DNA from: an uncultured Bacteroidia bacterium
GTDB lineage: Bacteria; Bacteroidota; Bacteroidia; Bacteroidales; UBA932
Reading direction: 5' to 3'
Length of the DNA stretch: 17,962 nucleotides
Assembly (NCBI GenBank): GCA_902767465.1
Contig: CACXHM010000003.1
Location: forward strand, 1-17,962
Within the stretch, counting starts at the first letter, position 1, and each line of letters opens with the position of its first letter. Shown here in pieces: positions 1 through 6,889 of this stretch. A program made the translations under genes and the position numbers. The notes beneath the pieces are model-generated. The model had not been told where the DNA came from. It did not search any database and worked only from the letters and a program-made list of their open reading frames with translations.

Positions 1-524
1 GCATCGTCCATGGTGTCGTTGATATAGGCCTGGGCTTCTGTTCTCGCTTCGGCTTTCAAGTTCTCCACAAGCATATTCTTCGCCTCCGTTGCAGTCATGC
101 CGGCGACGGTTTCCAACTGCTTGTTCACTTGTGCCATCAACTTGTCGCACTCCTCTTCTTTTCGGGAGAGTTGCTCCATCTGGGCCTTGACCTGGCCTTT
201 GGCACTGTCAAGTTCATGCTGTTTGCGGCCGAGTTCGCCTGCCTGCTGTCCCAGTTGGGATTCTTTCTGACGCAAAGCGTTTTCTCTCTCTTGAATCTGC
301 TTGTTCTTGGAGTTTATATAGTCCTCGTGCTCGCTCTTGAGTTGAAGGAATTTCTCCTTTGCCTGAAGAATCTTCTGCTGCTTTATGTTCTCCGCATCAA
401 GTTCGGCCTTATGAATGATTGCGTCGGAACGCCCTTTCATGGTCGCCTTGCGGATAATTATGTAGGCGGCAAGGGCCACTATGGCTCCTGCAAACGCCGA
501 AAGTATAATTGTAACTATCATCAT
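1..524 (-). CDS. rny: Ribonuclease Y, N-terminal part (cut by left window edge)
   Basis: RNase Y is a membrane-anchored endoribonuclease that starts mRNA decay. Only the first ~174 residues are here; the KH and HD catalytic domains would lie beyond position 1. The visible part begins with a hydrophobic anchor (about residues 3-22, VTIILSAFAGAIVALAAYII), followed by a basic stretch and a long Glu/Gln/Lys-rich coiled coil, which is the standard RNase Y N-terminus. The segment near residues 140-165 (TATEAKNMLVENLKAEAR) also fits the family. Two adjacent ATGs (524 and 521) are possible starts; I take 524. The gene lies just downstream of zapA and the 6S RNA, an order I recall from other Bacteroidota. 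A terminator at 541-574 separates it from them, so it probably has its own promoter. Confidence 0.9.
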   Translation of the reverse strand, partial: MMIVTIILSAFAGAIVALAAYIIIRKATMKGRSDAIIHKAELDAENIKQQKILQAKEKFLQLKSEHEDYINSKNKQIQERENALRQKESQLGQQAGELGRKQHELDSAKGQVKAQMEQLSRKEEECDKLMAQVNKQLETVAGMTATEAKNMLVENLKAEARTEAQAYINDTMDD

Positions 525-540
525 AAATAATGTTATGTCA

Positions 541-574
541 AATAAAAACAGCATCCGCACATGGCAGATGCTGT
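541..574 (-). terminator. Rho-independent terminator after 6S RNA/zapA
   Basis: On the minus strand the 8-bp stem ACAGCATC / GATGCTGT (574-567 with 555-548) closes an 11-base loop and is followed directly by a T-rich run, TTTTTATTT, at 547-539. It sits 8 bases past the closing stem of the 6S RNA and about 15 bases before the rny start, so it should end transcripts from zapA and the 6S RNA. Confidence 0.8.
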
Positions 575-581
575 ATAAAAC

Positions 582-723
582 CCGTTAGTCCCTGGCAGAA
601 ATAATTTCTGTAAGATTTGGGCTCCGGTCCGTTTCTGGTTTCCTGTCAGGCAGGCATGCCATCACCGGCACGAGTACACCCGGTTCCGTGGAACTTGTTT
701 GTTTCGCAAGGACGGACTAACGG
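582..723 (-). ncRNA. ssrS: Probable 6S RNA (SsrS), Bacteroidales type
   Basis: 6S RNA binds housekeeping RNA polymerase by mimicking an open promoter. No protein is encoded in this gap between zapA and rny. The minus-strand segment is closed by a perfect 10-bp pairing: CCGTTAGTCC at the 5' end (723-714) with GGACTAACGG at the 3' end (591-582). Inside it, a small hairpin CAGAAA / TTTCTG (596-610) lies on the 3' side, matching the side hairpin often found in the central bubble of 6S RNAs. The length (about 142 nt plus terminator) and the position between zapA and rny fit what I recall of Bacteroidota 6S RNA (the Bacteroidales-1 motif); in E. coli ssrS also follows zapA. The 5' closing strand includes the last codons and stop of zapA. 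I could not run a covariance model, and the exact ends are inferred from the pairing. Confidence 0.7.
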
Positions 724-1010
724 TTGGTGTCTATATTGTTCAGATAGGCGGACAATTCAGCGTTCAGCTTATTCTGGGAATCGGTCAGTGCATTGAGTTT
801 ACCCTGCGCGGTAAGACGGGAAACAGCCTGAGTGAGTGTTACGAAAAGCAATTTCTCAGTAAGTTGTTTGTCAGGATATTTTTCATCGTAACGGGCGAGC
901 ATATTATTGATATCATCCGCAGCAAAGCGCATAAGGCTCTCCATTTCGGGAGTAGCCGCTTTGAGCTGGAATTCCTGCCCGGCGATTTTGAGTGTAATAT
1001 CCTGTCCCAT
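717..1010 (-). CDS. zapA: Cell division protein ZapA
   Basis: ZapA is a small cytoplasmic protein that bundles FtsZ filaments at the division site. The 97-residue product has the family layout: a short N-terminal beta region (GQDITLKIAGQEFQLKA), a helix with the conserved type of sequence around PEMESLMRFAADDINNML (residues 21-38), then a long C-terminal helix (about 50-92) suited to a coiled-coil dimer or tetramer. The start ATG shares one base with the TAA of the upstream coiled-coil gene (TAATG at 1012-1008), so the two are probably translationally coupled. The stop codon (717-719) lies inside the closing stem of the downstream 6S RNA. Family and gene order agree, so the call is firm. Confidence 0.9.
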   Translation of the reverse strand: MGQDITLKIAGQEFQLKAATPEMESLMRFAADDINNMLARYDEKYPDKQLTEKLLFVTLTQAVSRLTAQGKLNALTDSQNKLNAELSAYLNNIDTNR

Positions 1011-1279
1011 TAAGCCTCCAGCATATCAATGCATTTGTCGATTTCCGCAATCAGCCTGGTCAGGCGCTGCCTTGCTTCCGGCAGGTTTCCGTCTGCTGAG
1101 AAAGCGCTTGTAAGCCTCTGATTGTCTATCTGTCTGTTCAATTCAGCAATCTGCAATTTGCAGTCTTCAATTTCTTTTCTGCCATCCGACACCTTTGCCG
1201 CCAAATCATCTGCGCGTCTCTTTTCGCCTTCATACAGGGCAATCAGCCGCTTGATATTGGATTTAAGGTCTTCCGGCAT
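1010..1279 (-). CDS. Small coiled-coil protein encoded upstream of zapA
   Basis: This 89-residue protein (counted from ATG 1279) is almost entirely charged helix with heptad-like spacing from about residue 5 to 60 (for example GEKRRADDLAAKVSDGRKE and LQIAELNRQIDNQRL), then a second helix near the C-terminus (RLTRLIAEIDKCIDMLE). It has no signal peptide or membrane segment. A short coiled-coil gene in front of zapA is usual in Bacteroidota; by analogy with ZapB it may partner ZapA or the divisome, but this is inference from position. An upstream in-frame ATG at 1303 would add eight residues; I prefer 1279 because a perfect -7 element (1312-1305) ends two bases before ATG 1303, which would put the transcription start at or past that codon. 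Its stop overlaps the zapA start by one base. Confidence 0.7.
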   Translation of the reverse strand: MPEDLKSNIKRLIALYEGEKRRADDLAAKVSDGRKEIEDCKLQIAELNRQIDNQRLTSAFSADGNLPEARQRLTRLIAEIDKCIDMLEA

Positions 1280-1304
1280 AGTTAAATTACTAAACTGCAA
1301 CATA

Positions 1305-1312
1305 CAAAAATA
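1305..1312 (-). promoter_or_regulatory. Candidate -7 promoter element of the coiled-coil/zapA operon
   Basis: The minus strand reads TATTTTTG, a full match to the Bacteroidota housekeeping -7 consensus TAnnTTTG. It lies between the end of the AraC-type gene (1334) and the coiled-coil gene. The expected transcription start is about 1298-1301. No clear -33 TTTG was found. Confidence 0.55.
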
Positions 1313-1333
1313 GTAATTTTTTATGAAATTATG

Positions 1334-1762
1334 CTACTTTTTACGCGTCATGCATTCTTTCTGCCATTCACTTGGTGCCATTCCGTACTGTTCATAGAAC
1401 TGACGACGGAAATTCGCCTTGTCCGAAATCCCCACACGAAATGCAATGACATGTATTTTTTCTTTAGGATTTTCCTCAATAAGCCGGTGTGCCTCGGTGA
1501 GCCGAAGCCGTTTCCGGAATGTTGAAAAGCGCTCACCGAGCACAGCGGAACTGTAATATGCAAGGGATTCTTCAGTTACGCCGATTTCTTCTGCAAAATC
1601 TGACACTGTCTGATCCGAACGGCAAAAGCCTTTGTCTTCGATCCATTTCTGAATTCCCTTGGAAATTTTCCTGTTGACACTGCTGAGCGCGGTTGCCGAG
1701 CGCTTTGTGTTTGCATGTAGCAACATACTCAGGATTCTCGAATACAACTTTTTCATAATCAT
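1334..1762 (-). CDS. AraC-family transcriptional regulator, DNA-binding domain only
   Basis: The 142-residue product carries one AraC/XylS-type double helix-turn-helix domain at about residues 50-138. The first HTH is near TVSDFAEEIGVTEESLAYY. The second has the family signature run HVIAFRVGISDKANFRRQFY followed by GMAPSEWQKE, equivalent to the usual 'F...FGMTPSEYR' ending. The ~45 residues before it are basic and show no ligand-binding, receiver or membrane domain, so the input signal is unknown. The start could be ATG 1762 or ATG 1756 (MIMKK versus MKK). It is transcribed away from ffh, and its end lies about 20 bases before the zapA-operon -7 element. Target genes cannot be told from the sequence; control of its neighbours or itself is possible. 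Confidence 0.85.
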   Translation of the reverse strand: MIMKKLYSRILSMLLHANTKRSATALSSVNRKISKGIQKWIEDKGFCRSDQTVSDFAEEIGVTEESLAYYSSAVLGERFSTFRKRLRLTEAHRLIEENPKEKIHVIAFRVGISDKANFRRQFYEQYGMAPSEWQKECMTRKK

Positions 1763-1781
1763 TAGTGTTTAGAGTTATTAA

Positions 1782-1795
1782 TGCATATTGCATAT
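1782..1795. repeat. Tandem 7-mer TGCATAT x2 between the AraC-type gene and ffh
   Basis: Two adjacent copies of TGCATAT lie 20 bases upstream of the AraC-type start and 23 bases before the ffh -7 element. AraC-type proteins often bind direct repeats, so this could be an autoregulatory site, but the copies are short, AT-rich and adjacent, and chance is a real alternative. Confidence 0.3.
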
Positions 1796-1817
1796 TATAG
1801 ATTTCGCATTTTTTCCG

Positions 1818-1825
1818 TAATTTTG
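1818..1825 (+). promoter_or_regulatory. Candidate -7 promoter element of ffh
   Basis: TAATTTTG is a full match to TAnnTTTG and ends 8 bases before the ffh ATG (1834). With the usual spacing the message would start near 1829-1831, leaving only a few untranslated bases. No strong -33 element is visible. Confidence 0.6.
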
Positions 1826-1833
1826 TACTCGTT

Positions 1834-3156
1834 ATGTTTGAAAATTTATCAGAAAGGCTGGAAAAATCCTTCAAAATACTGAAAGGTGAAGGAAAAATTA
1901 CGGAAGTAAACGTAGCTGAAACGCTCAAAGATGTGCGCAGGGCGCTTCTCGATGCCGATGTCAGCTACAAAGTTGCAAAGGAGTTCTGCGACCGGGTCAA
2001 GGTCAAGGCTATAGGCACCGGTGTACTTACCGCCGTAAAGCCGCAACAGATGATGGTCAAGATCGTCCATGACGAGCTGGCTGCATTTATGGGCAGCGAT
2101 GCCTCCGATATCAATATAAAAGGTAATCCCGCAGTTGTACTGGTAGCCGGCTTGAACGGCTCCGGTAAAACTACTTTTTGCGCGAAGTTGGCTTTGCGTC
2201 TGAAAAGCAGGGGCGTCAAAGTAATGCTTGCCGCATGCGACACTTTCAGGCCGGCCGCCATCGAACAATTGAAGACCCTTGCCGAAGGCATTCAGGTAAC
2301 CGTTTTTTCTGTTGAAGGAGAAAAAGACCCCATAAAAGTTGCGAAATCTGCCATTTCACAGGCAGGACAGCAAGGATATAGCGTTGTCATTGTCGATACT
2401 GCAGGACGACTGAGCGTCGATGCTGAACTGATGGATGAGATTCGCGCAATGAATGCAGCGGTGAAACCGACTGAATCCCTGTTCGTAGTTGATGCCATGA
2501 CAGGACAGGATGCCGTTGCATCAGCGCTCGCCTTCAACGAAGCCATTGATTATGACGGGGTCGTACTCACCAAACTGGACGGCGACACCCGAGGCGGTGC
2601 AGCCCTTTCCATCAAAGCTGTTACAGGCAAGAGCATCAAATTTGTCTCGACCGGGGAGAAACCGGAGGCCCTCGATGTGTTCCATCCGGACAGAATCGCA
2701 GACAGGATTCTCGGAATGGGAGATGTCGTTTCGCTGGTGGAAAAAGCTCAGCAGGCAGTTGATGAGGCCCAGATGAGGGAAACCCGCAAAAAACTTGCAA
2801 AGAACCAGTTCAATCTTAACGATTTTTACAACCAGATACAGCAGGTGCGCAAGATGGGAGATATCAAAGATCTTGCAGCCATGATTCCCGGCATGGGAAA
2901 GGCTGTCAAAGATATTGACATCGACAATGACAAGGCATTCAAAAGTACCGAGGCCATCTACCACTCAATGACTCCCTACGAAAGGGAGCATCCGGAGGCC
3001 ATCAACGGCAGCCGCAGGCGCAGGATTGCAGCAGGCAGCGGCACATCGATGGAAGAGGTCAACAAACTCCTAAAGCAGTTCGAAGGTTCACGCAAGATGA
3101 TGAAGATGGCCGTGGACGGCAGCCTGGCTCAGCGGCTGAAGAATTTCCGGGGTTAG
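1834..3156 (+). CDS. ffh: Signal recognition particle GTPase Ffh
   Basis: Ffh (SRP54) binds signal sequences of nascent membrane proteins and 4.5S RNA, and delivers ribosomes to FtsY at the inner membrane. The 440 residues show the N domain (1-90, helical, ALLDADVSYKV), the G domain with P-loop GLNGSGKTT (106-114), ACDTFRPAAIEQL (134-146), DTAGR (188-192), TKLDGDTRGG (246-255) and the closing STGEKPEALDVFHPDRIADRI region (272-291), then the M domain (about 325-440), whose RNA-binding helix-turn-helix includes NGSRRRRIAAGSGTSMEEVN (391-410). The length is normal for the phylum and the start matches the family N-terminus. The last four bases overlap the end of the convergent 5'-nucleotidase gene, with no terminator seen between them. 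Confidence 0.97.
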   Translation: MFENLSERLEKSFKILKGEGKITEVNVAETLKDVRRALLDADVSYKVAKEFCDRVKVKAIGTGVLTAVKPQQMMVKIVHDELAAFMGSDASDINIKGNPAVVLVAGLNGSGKTTFCAKLALRLKSRGVKVMLAACDTFRPAAIEQLKTLAEGIQVTVFSVEGEKDPIKVAKSAISQAGQQGYSVVIVDTAGRLSVDAELMDEIRAMNAAVKPTESLFVVDAMTGQDAVASALAFNEAIDYDGVVLTKLDGDTRGGAALSIKAVTGKSIKFVSTGEKPEALDVFHPDRIADRILGMGDVVSLVEKAQQAVDEAQMRETRKKLAKNQFNLNDFYNQIQQVRKMGDIKDLAAMIPGMGKAVKDIDIDNDKAFKSTEAIYHSMTPYEREHPEAINGSRRRRIAAGSGTSMEEVNKLLKQFEGSRKMMKMAVDGSLAQRLKNFRG

Positions 3157-4883
3157 AACACCAGGGAAAGATCCTCACCTATCCTGCGCTCCGCTTCTTT
3201 TTCCGGAACGAACGTCCAGGAACCATTGCGCGACGGCTTGTAGATAGCACTCTCATCCACAAGCCCGAACTCTTTAATGAAGTCGTAGATAAAACTTCTG
3301 ATTTCAGGATAGCGTCGCATAATCCTGCCTTCCAATTCATTTTCAGGAATACCGGCTCCTTTGGTAAGGAGACCGCCGGCGCCGCTTGCCCTATAGGAAG
3401 TAAGAGCTACAACATAGTCGGCACCGGGATCGAAAGCAGAGCCGTCAGCCATTGAAATGATATTCACCCTCTTTCCGGCAGGCCTGTTGATATCGACGGT
3501 ATAGCAGATACCTGCCGCTGAATCAAAATTGTATGTCCGGTTCACAAAAGACCAGCCCGTCTGATTGTTACGTGGGTCATCCTGCCTGATAATACGGAGC
3601 ACATGGTCGCTTCCCGGGGCGTTCAGCCACTTCGAGTAAGAATATTCAAGATAAGCTTTTATTTCAGAGCCCTTCAACCTCATACTGTAAAGCTCATTCT
3701 CGAAGGGATAGATCGAAAACAAATCATCATAGATAAGAATACCGGACTTGATTGTGCTGTTGAAACTTAGCGGTGCCGCAAAAGAGACATCCGCTCCGGT
3801 TCCTCGAAGCATCACCGTATGGAGCAAGTTGACATAATTGCACATTCCGCTATATGCGTCCTTTGTGCGCAAATCAACCGCAAGAGCTCCTATTTCTTCG
3901 TGTGAAAAAGCCTTTACGGCTTCAAAATCTTCTTTGAAGAATTCCTTCATCGCCGGATCGCTCTTTTTCTTGTCAACAGGTATCAGTTCGGAATCTACCC
4001 TTTTGGAAACTACCCTGCCATTCTTTTTCTCGAGTGTCAGCCGTCCATGTCCGAGAAACTTGGCACGGTTTCCTGTATTTATAAGGGCTATTGATCCGTT
4101 ATTGAACGTGATTTCCCTGTGGTCGTGAGAGCACACCACGAAATCAACGCCTTTCAGGCTTTTATACAGATCACTTCCCTGGGCTTCAAGCTGCCGGCCA
4201 TTTCCGTCTCCGGTCGCAGAATGGACCGTGACTATCACCACGTCGGGTTTTGTCTTGGCGGTATATTTGTCAACGTCATTTTGGACCAGAGGTACAAGGC
4301 TCTCAAAATGCATCCCGCTCCAGAGGCTTTCATCCATCCAGGCAGGATTGTTTGCGTTTGTATATCCAAGCACCAGAATCTTGAGACCGGAGCGTTTATA
4401 GACTTTGTAAACGTCGAAATACGGTTTTCCATTGTCATTCCTTATAGCATTCCCGCCGAAGAAAGGAATGCCGTGCCGATGCAATTCTCTTGAAACACGG
4501 TCATAGACACGATGTCCGGTTTCAACATCGTGATTGCCAACCGTTATGCCGTCATACTTCATATACGAGACCAGCCTGGAAAACAGGTGTTCAGAAAGCG
4601 TATCGACATAATTGTAGTAGTAGCTTGCATTATCACCCTGAAGACAGTCTCCGGCATCTATCAACAATACGTTACCGGTGCCGTCCGCCTTACGGATGCT
4701 GTCAACATAATAATTCACGGCCATGAGACTGTTTCGGCGCACACCCGTAGTGTAGTCTGTATCGAACCACCTGCCGTGAACATCGTTGGTAGTCAGTAAA
4801 TGAAGGGTATAGGTACCGGACTGTGATGCACAGGCACCAAGAGCCAAAACTGACAGTAAAAGTAGATACTTTTTCATTCTCAT
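3153..4883 (-). CDS. 5'-nucleotidase / cyclic-nucleotide phosphodiesterase-type lipoprotein
   Basis: This is an exported metallophosphoesterase of the UshA/CpdB family, which removes phosphate from extracellular nucleotides. From ATG 4883 it has 576 residues. A lipoprotein signal ends in LALGAC with the lipid-bearing Cys at 18. The catalytic domain shows the dimetal motifs TNDVHGRW (32-39), DAGDCLQG (77-84), GNHDVETGH (116-124), a His near VIVTVHSATG (217-226) and CSHDHRE (251-257). The C-terminal substrate domain has YPFENELYSMRLKGSEIKAY (392-411) and SYRASGAGG (496-504). A TTG one codon earlier (4886) is possible, but ATG 4883 forms TGATG with the GH97 stop, which suggests coupling. The substrate (5'-nucleotides, 2',3'-cyclic nucleotides or other phosphoesters) cannot be settled from sequence. 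Location is probably the periplasmic or outer-membrane face. Confidence 0.9.
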   Translation of the reverse strand: MRMKKYLLLLSVLALGACASQSGTYTLHLLTTNDVHGRWFDTDYTTGVRRNSLMAVNYYVDSIRKADGTGNVLLIDAGDCLQGDNASYYYNYVDTLSEHLFSRLVSYMKYDGITVGNHDVETGHRVYDRVSRELHRHGIPFFGGNAIRNDNGKPYFDVYKVYKRSGLKILVLGYTNANNPAWMDESLWSGMHFESLVPLVQNDVDKYTAKTKPDVVIVTVHSATGDGNGRQLEAQGSDLYKSLKGVDFVVCSHDHREITFNNGSIALINTGNRAKFLGHGRLTLEKKNGRVVSKRVDSELIPVDKKKSDPAMKEFFKEDFEAVKAFSHEEIGALAVDLRTKDAYSGMCNYVNLLHTVMLRGTGADVSFAAPLSFNSTIKSGILIYDDLFSIYPFENELYSMRLKGSEIKAYLEYSYSKWLNAPGSDHVLRIIRQDDPRNNQTGWSFVNRTYNFDSAAGICYTVDINRPAGKRVNIISMADGSAFDPGADYVVALTSYRASGAGGLLTKGAGIPENELEGRIMRRYPEIRSFIYDFIKEFGLVDESAIYKPSRNGSWTFVPEKEAERRIGEDLSLVF

Positions 4884-6838
4884 CAATTCTTTTCAAGTAT
4901 CATGACGCAACCTCCTCCGGGAGCCAGATGGATATCAACGCACGAAGTGCTGTTCACGATTCCGGACGAAACACGATAATCTTCAGGAACGGTGTCAGCA
5001 TTTACTCCATCTGCAAACATACGGTATTTCCACTCTCCTTCGGGAAGAAACGGAAAATGAAGGGTCAAATCCCTTTCATTCCAGGAATCAAGCACTCCCA
5101 CATACCATTTTCCGTCTTTTTCACGTGCTGAAACAAAATATTCCCCGATTCTCCCGTCAGGAATGACAGTTCTGTCGAATGTGGTAGGAATGGAAACGAT
5201 CCAACGGGTCGTTTCATCGTTCTTGATATAATCTGAGGGAGAATCACAAAGCATGCCAAAGGGTGAATCAAAACACACATAACAAGCAAGTTGATGTGCC
5301 CGTGTGCCCATGCTCATGGGTTTTTTATCCAGGGCGCGGAACTCAGACCGGGTGGAATTCCGGAGAGCACCGGGTGTGTAATCCATCGGGCCCGATGCCA
5401 TCCGGATATAAGGAATCATGACATCGTTGCGAGGCATGTCGGTACGCTCCGGCACTGCCCACTTGACTTGCTCAAGCCCGAATACGCCTTCGAAATTAAG
5501 AACGTTGGGCCAGGTACGCTGAAGCCCGGAAGGCTTGAAAATTCCATGAAAATCAAGCACCAGCCGGTATTTTGCCGCAGCTTCTGCATATAGGGCCAGG
5601 CGATTGACCATAGCAGCTTCCTGTGAATCGAAGTAATCAATCTTGAATCCGGCGACACCTAGTTCGGAATAGTGCTTGAAGGCTTTTTCAGGTTTCAGTC
5701 CAAGAACCCCTTTCGACACCCAAAGGATTACTTTGACACCTTTAGATTTGGCATAGTCGCAGATTTTGCGGATATCGAAGCCGGCAACAGTCCTGAACAT
5801 ATTGTTGGATTCATACCATCCGGCATCCACAAGAATGTATGGAATTCCATATTTTGAAGCAAAATCAATGTGATAGATATATGTCTCGGTGTTAATGCCG
5901 GCTTTGAAATCCGTTCCATGCAAACGGTTTCCGCTCCACCAGTCCCAGGTGGAAAGTCCCGGCGTAATCCATGACACATCGTCCAGACGCGAAGGAGAGG
6001 ATGTCTGATAGACCATGTTGTTAACAGGCAGGCCGGTCTCATCTTCCGCATAAGCGATTATCCTCCAGGGATAGCTGCGAGTGCCTTCTGTATCTACAAG
6101 ATAGTCCAGATACTTTCCATCCTGCACTTGGACATTGGCGGGATAAGGAGGGAACTCGGCTTCAAAACCTTTGTCCGTTGCATGTAAAAACATGCCGGGA
6201 TAATCCCATAAATCGGATTCCATGAGAAGAAGCCGCCCATTTTCGTGAAGATCGATATATATGGGCAAGAAGGCCAACCTGTCTCCCTCTTTTGAGGTAT
6301 CCCCCGATCTTAGTGCCTCGTACTCATTTTCAAAAGAAGTTATGTATCTGTCTTTGGAAGGACGATTGCGGGTGAAAGGAACAAGCATGTCGAAAGAGTC
6401 GGCAAAGCGGTATTCAACCTTTTCCCCTTTAACCCTGACGTCATCTTTAAAAGAAGTAACATAACGGTAAGACACTCCGTCATCGTACGCACGAAGTTCC
6501 AGGGCCCAACCCCCTTTCATCTTAAGTGTCAAGTAATTATAACAGCTTGAAAAATGACGTTGCCTGTAAAACGGAGCATCAATACTCTCTGTCTTTTGTC
6601 CGGAAGACCGTCCCGTCACTTTTGAATCTTTTCCAAGAATCCTGTCGCCAAGATCCAGCGAAAGAGCACTGTCGTCAATAACGGTGCATCCATTAACAGT
6701 CAGTTTCCATGTGGTTTCATGTCCTGTAGATACAGACAATACGAGTTTCCCCGAAGGACTTTTAACGCTGTATGTCCCGGCAAAAATCGGCGCTGAAGCG
6801 CACAGGGCCAGGACAATGGCAATCATGTATTTGTGCAT
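4883..6838 (-). CDS. Glycoside hydrolase family 97, retaining alpha-galactosidase-like
   Basis: GH97 enzymes are exported alpha-glucosidases or alpha-galactosidases typical of Bacteroidota glycan use. The 651 residues start with a signal peptide (1-20, ending PIFA), then an N-terminal beta-sandwich (about 22-280), a (beta/alpha)8 barrel (about 285-560: STWDWWSGNRLHG at 296-308, ILVDAGWYE at 335-343, GFKIDYFD at 397-404, DFHGIFKPSG at 429-438, RTWPNVLNFEG at 441-451) and a C-terminal beta domain. Asp401 in FKIDYFD sits where retaining members such as Bacteroides BtGal97b have the nucleophile; inverting SusB-type enzymes have Gly there. I therefore predict a retaining mechanism and favour alpha-galactosidase, though specificity is not certain. 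No SusC/SusD genes are nearby. It reads straight into the 5'-nucleotidase gene (TGATG). Confidence 0.92.
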   Translation of the reverse strand: MHKYMIAIVLALCASAPIFAGTYSVKSPSGKLVLSVSTGHETTWKLTVNGCTVIDDSALSLDLGDRILGKDSKVTGRSSGQKTESIDAPFYRQRHFSSCYNYLTLKMKGGWALELRAYDDGVSYRYVTSFKDDVRVKGEKVEYRFADSFDMLVPFTRNRPSKDRYITSFENEYEALRSGDTSKEGDRLAFLPIYIDLHENGRLLLMESDLWDYPGMFLHATDKGFEAEFPPYPANVQVQDGKYLDYLVDTEGTRSYPWRIIAYAEDETGLPVNNMVYQTSSPSRLDDVSWITPGLSTWDWWSGNRLHGTDFKAGINTETYIYHIDFASKYGIPYILVDAGWYESNNMFRTVAGFDIRKICDYAKSKGVKVILWVSKGVLGLKPEKAFKHYSELGVAGFKIDYFDSQEAAMVNRLALYAEAAAKYRLVLDFHGIFKPSGLQRTWPNVLNFEGVFGLEQVKWAVPERTDMPRNDVMIPYIRMASGPMDYTPGALRNSTRSEFRALDKKPMSMGTRAHQLACYVCFDSPFGMLCDSPSDYIKNDETTRWIVSIPTTFDRTVIPDGRIGEYFVSAREKDGKWYVGVLDSWNERDLTLHFPFLPEGEWKYRMFADGVNADTVPEDYRVSSGIVNSTSCVDIHLAPGGGCVMILEKN

Positions 6839-6857
6839 ATGTCTATTTAATCTGATG

Positions 6858-6865
6858 CGAAGATA
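6858..6865 (-). promoter_or_regulatory. Candidate -7 element upstream of GH97
   Basis: The minus strand reads TATCTTCG, one mismatch from TAnnTTTG, ending 19 bases before the GH97 ATG. This leaves a leader of about 14 bases. It is the only reasonable candidate in the 51-base gap shared with the divergent GSCFA gene. Confidence 0.4.
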
Positions 6866-6877
6866 AGAAAAGAGTGT

Positions 6878-6885
6878 TATTTTTG
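6878..6885 (+). promoter_or_regulatory. Candidate -7 element of the GSCFA gene, leaderless arrangement
   Basis: TATTTTTG fully matches TAnnTTTG and ends only four bases before the ATG at 6890. At normal spacing the transcript would start at or next to the A of the start codon. Confidence 0.55.
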
Positions 6886-6889
6886 CAAT

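Noticed and set aside
129..530. Rightward 133-residue hydrophobic open frame.
   Set aside because: It is antisense to the rny coiled coil; the leucine-rich look comes from reverse-complemented Glu/Lys/Gln codons.
724..770. Promoter for the 6S RNA inside zapA (TTG ... TATAG).
   Set aside because: The elements are 14 bases apart between hexamers and do not match TAnnTTTG, so they are not convincing.
699..1013. Rightward 104-residue open frame.
   Set aside because: It lies opposite zapA, which has clear family features; no promoter or similarity supports it.
2521..2964. Leftward 147-residue open frame inside ffh.
   Set aside because: It is antisense to the conserved G and M domains of Ffh; no independent support.
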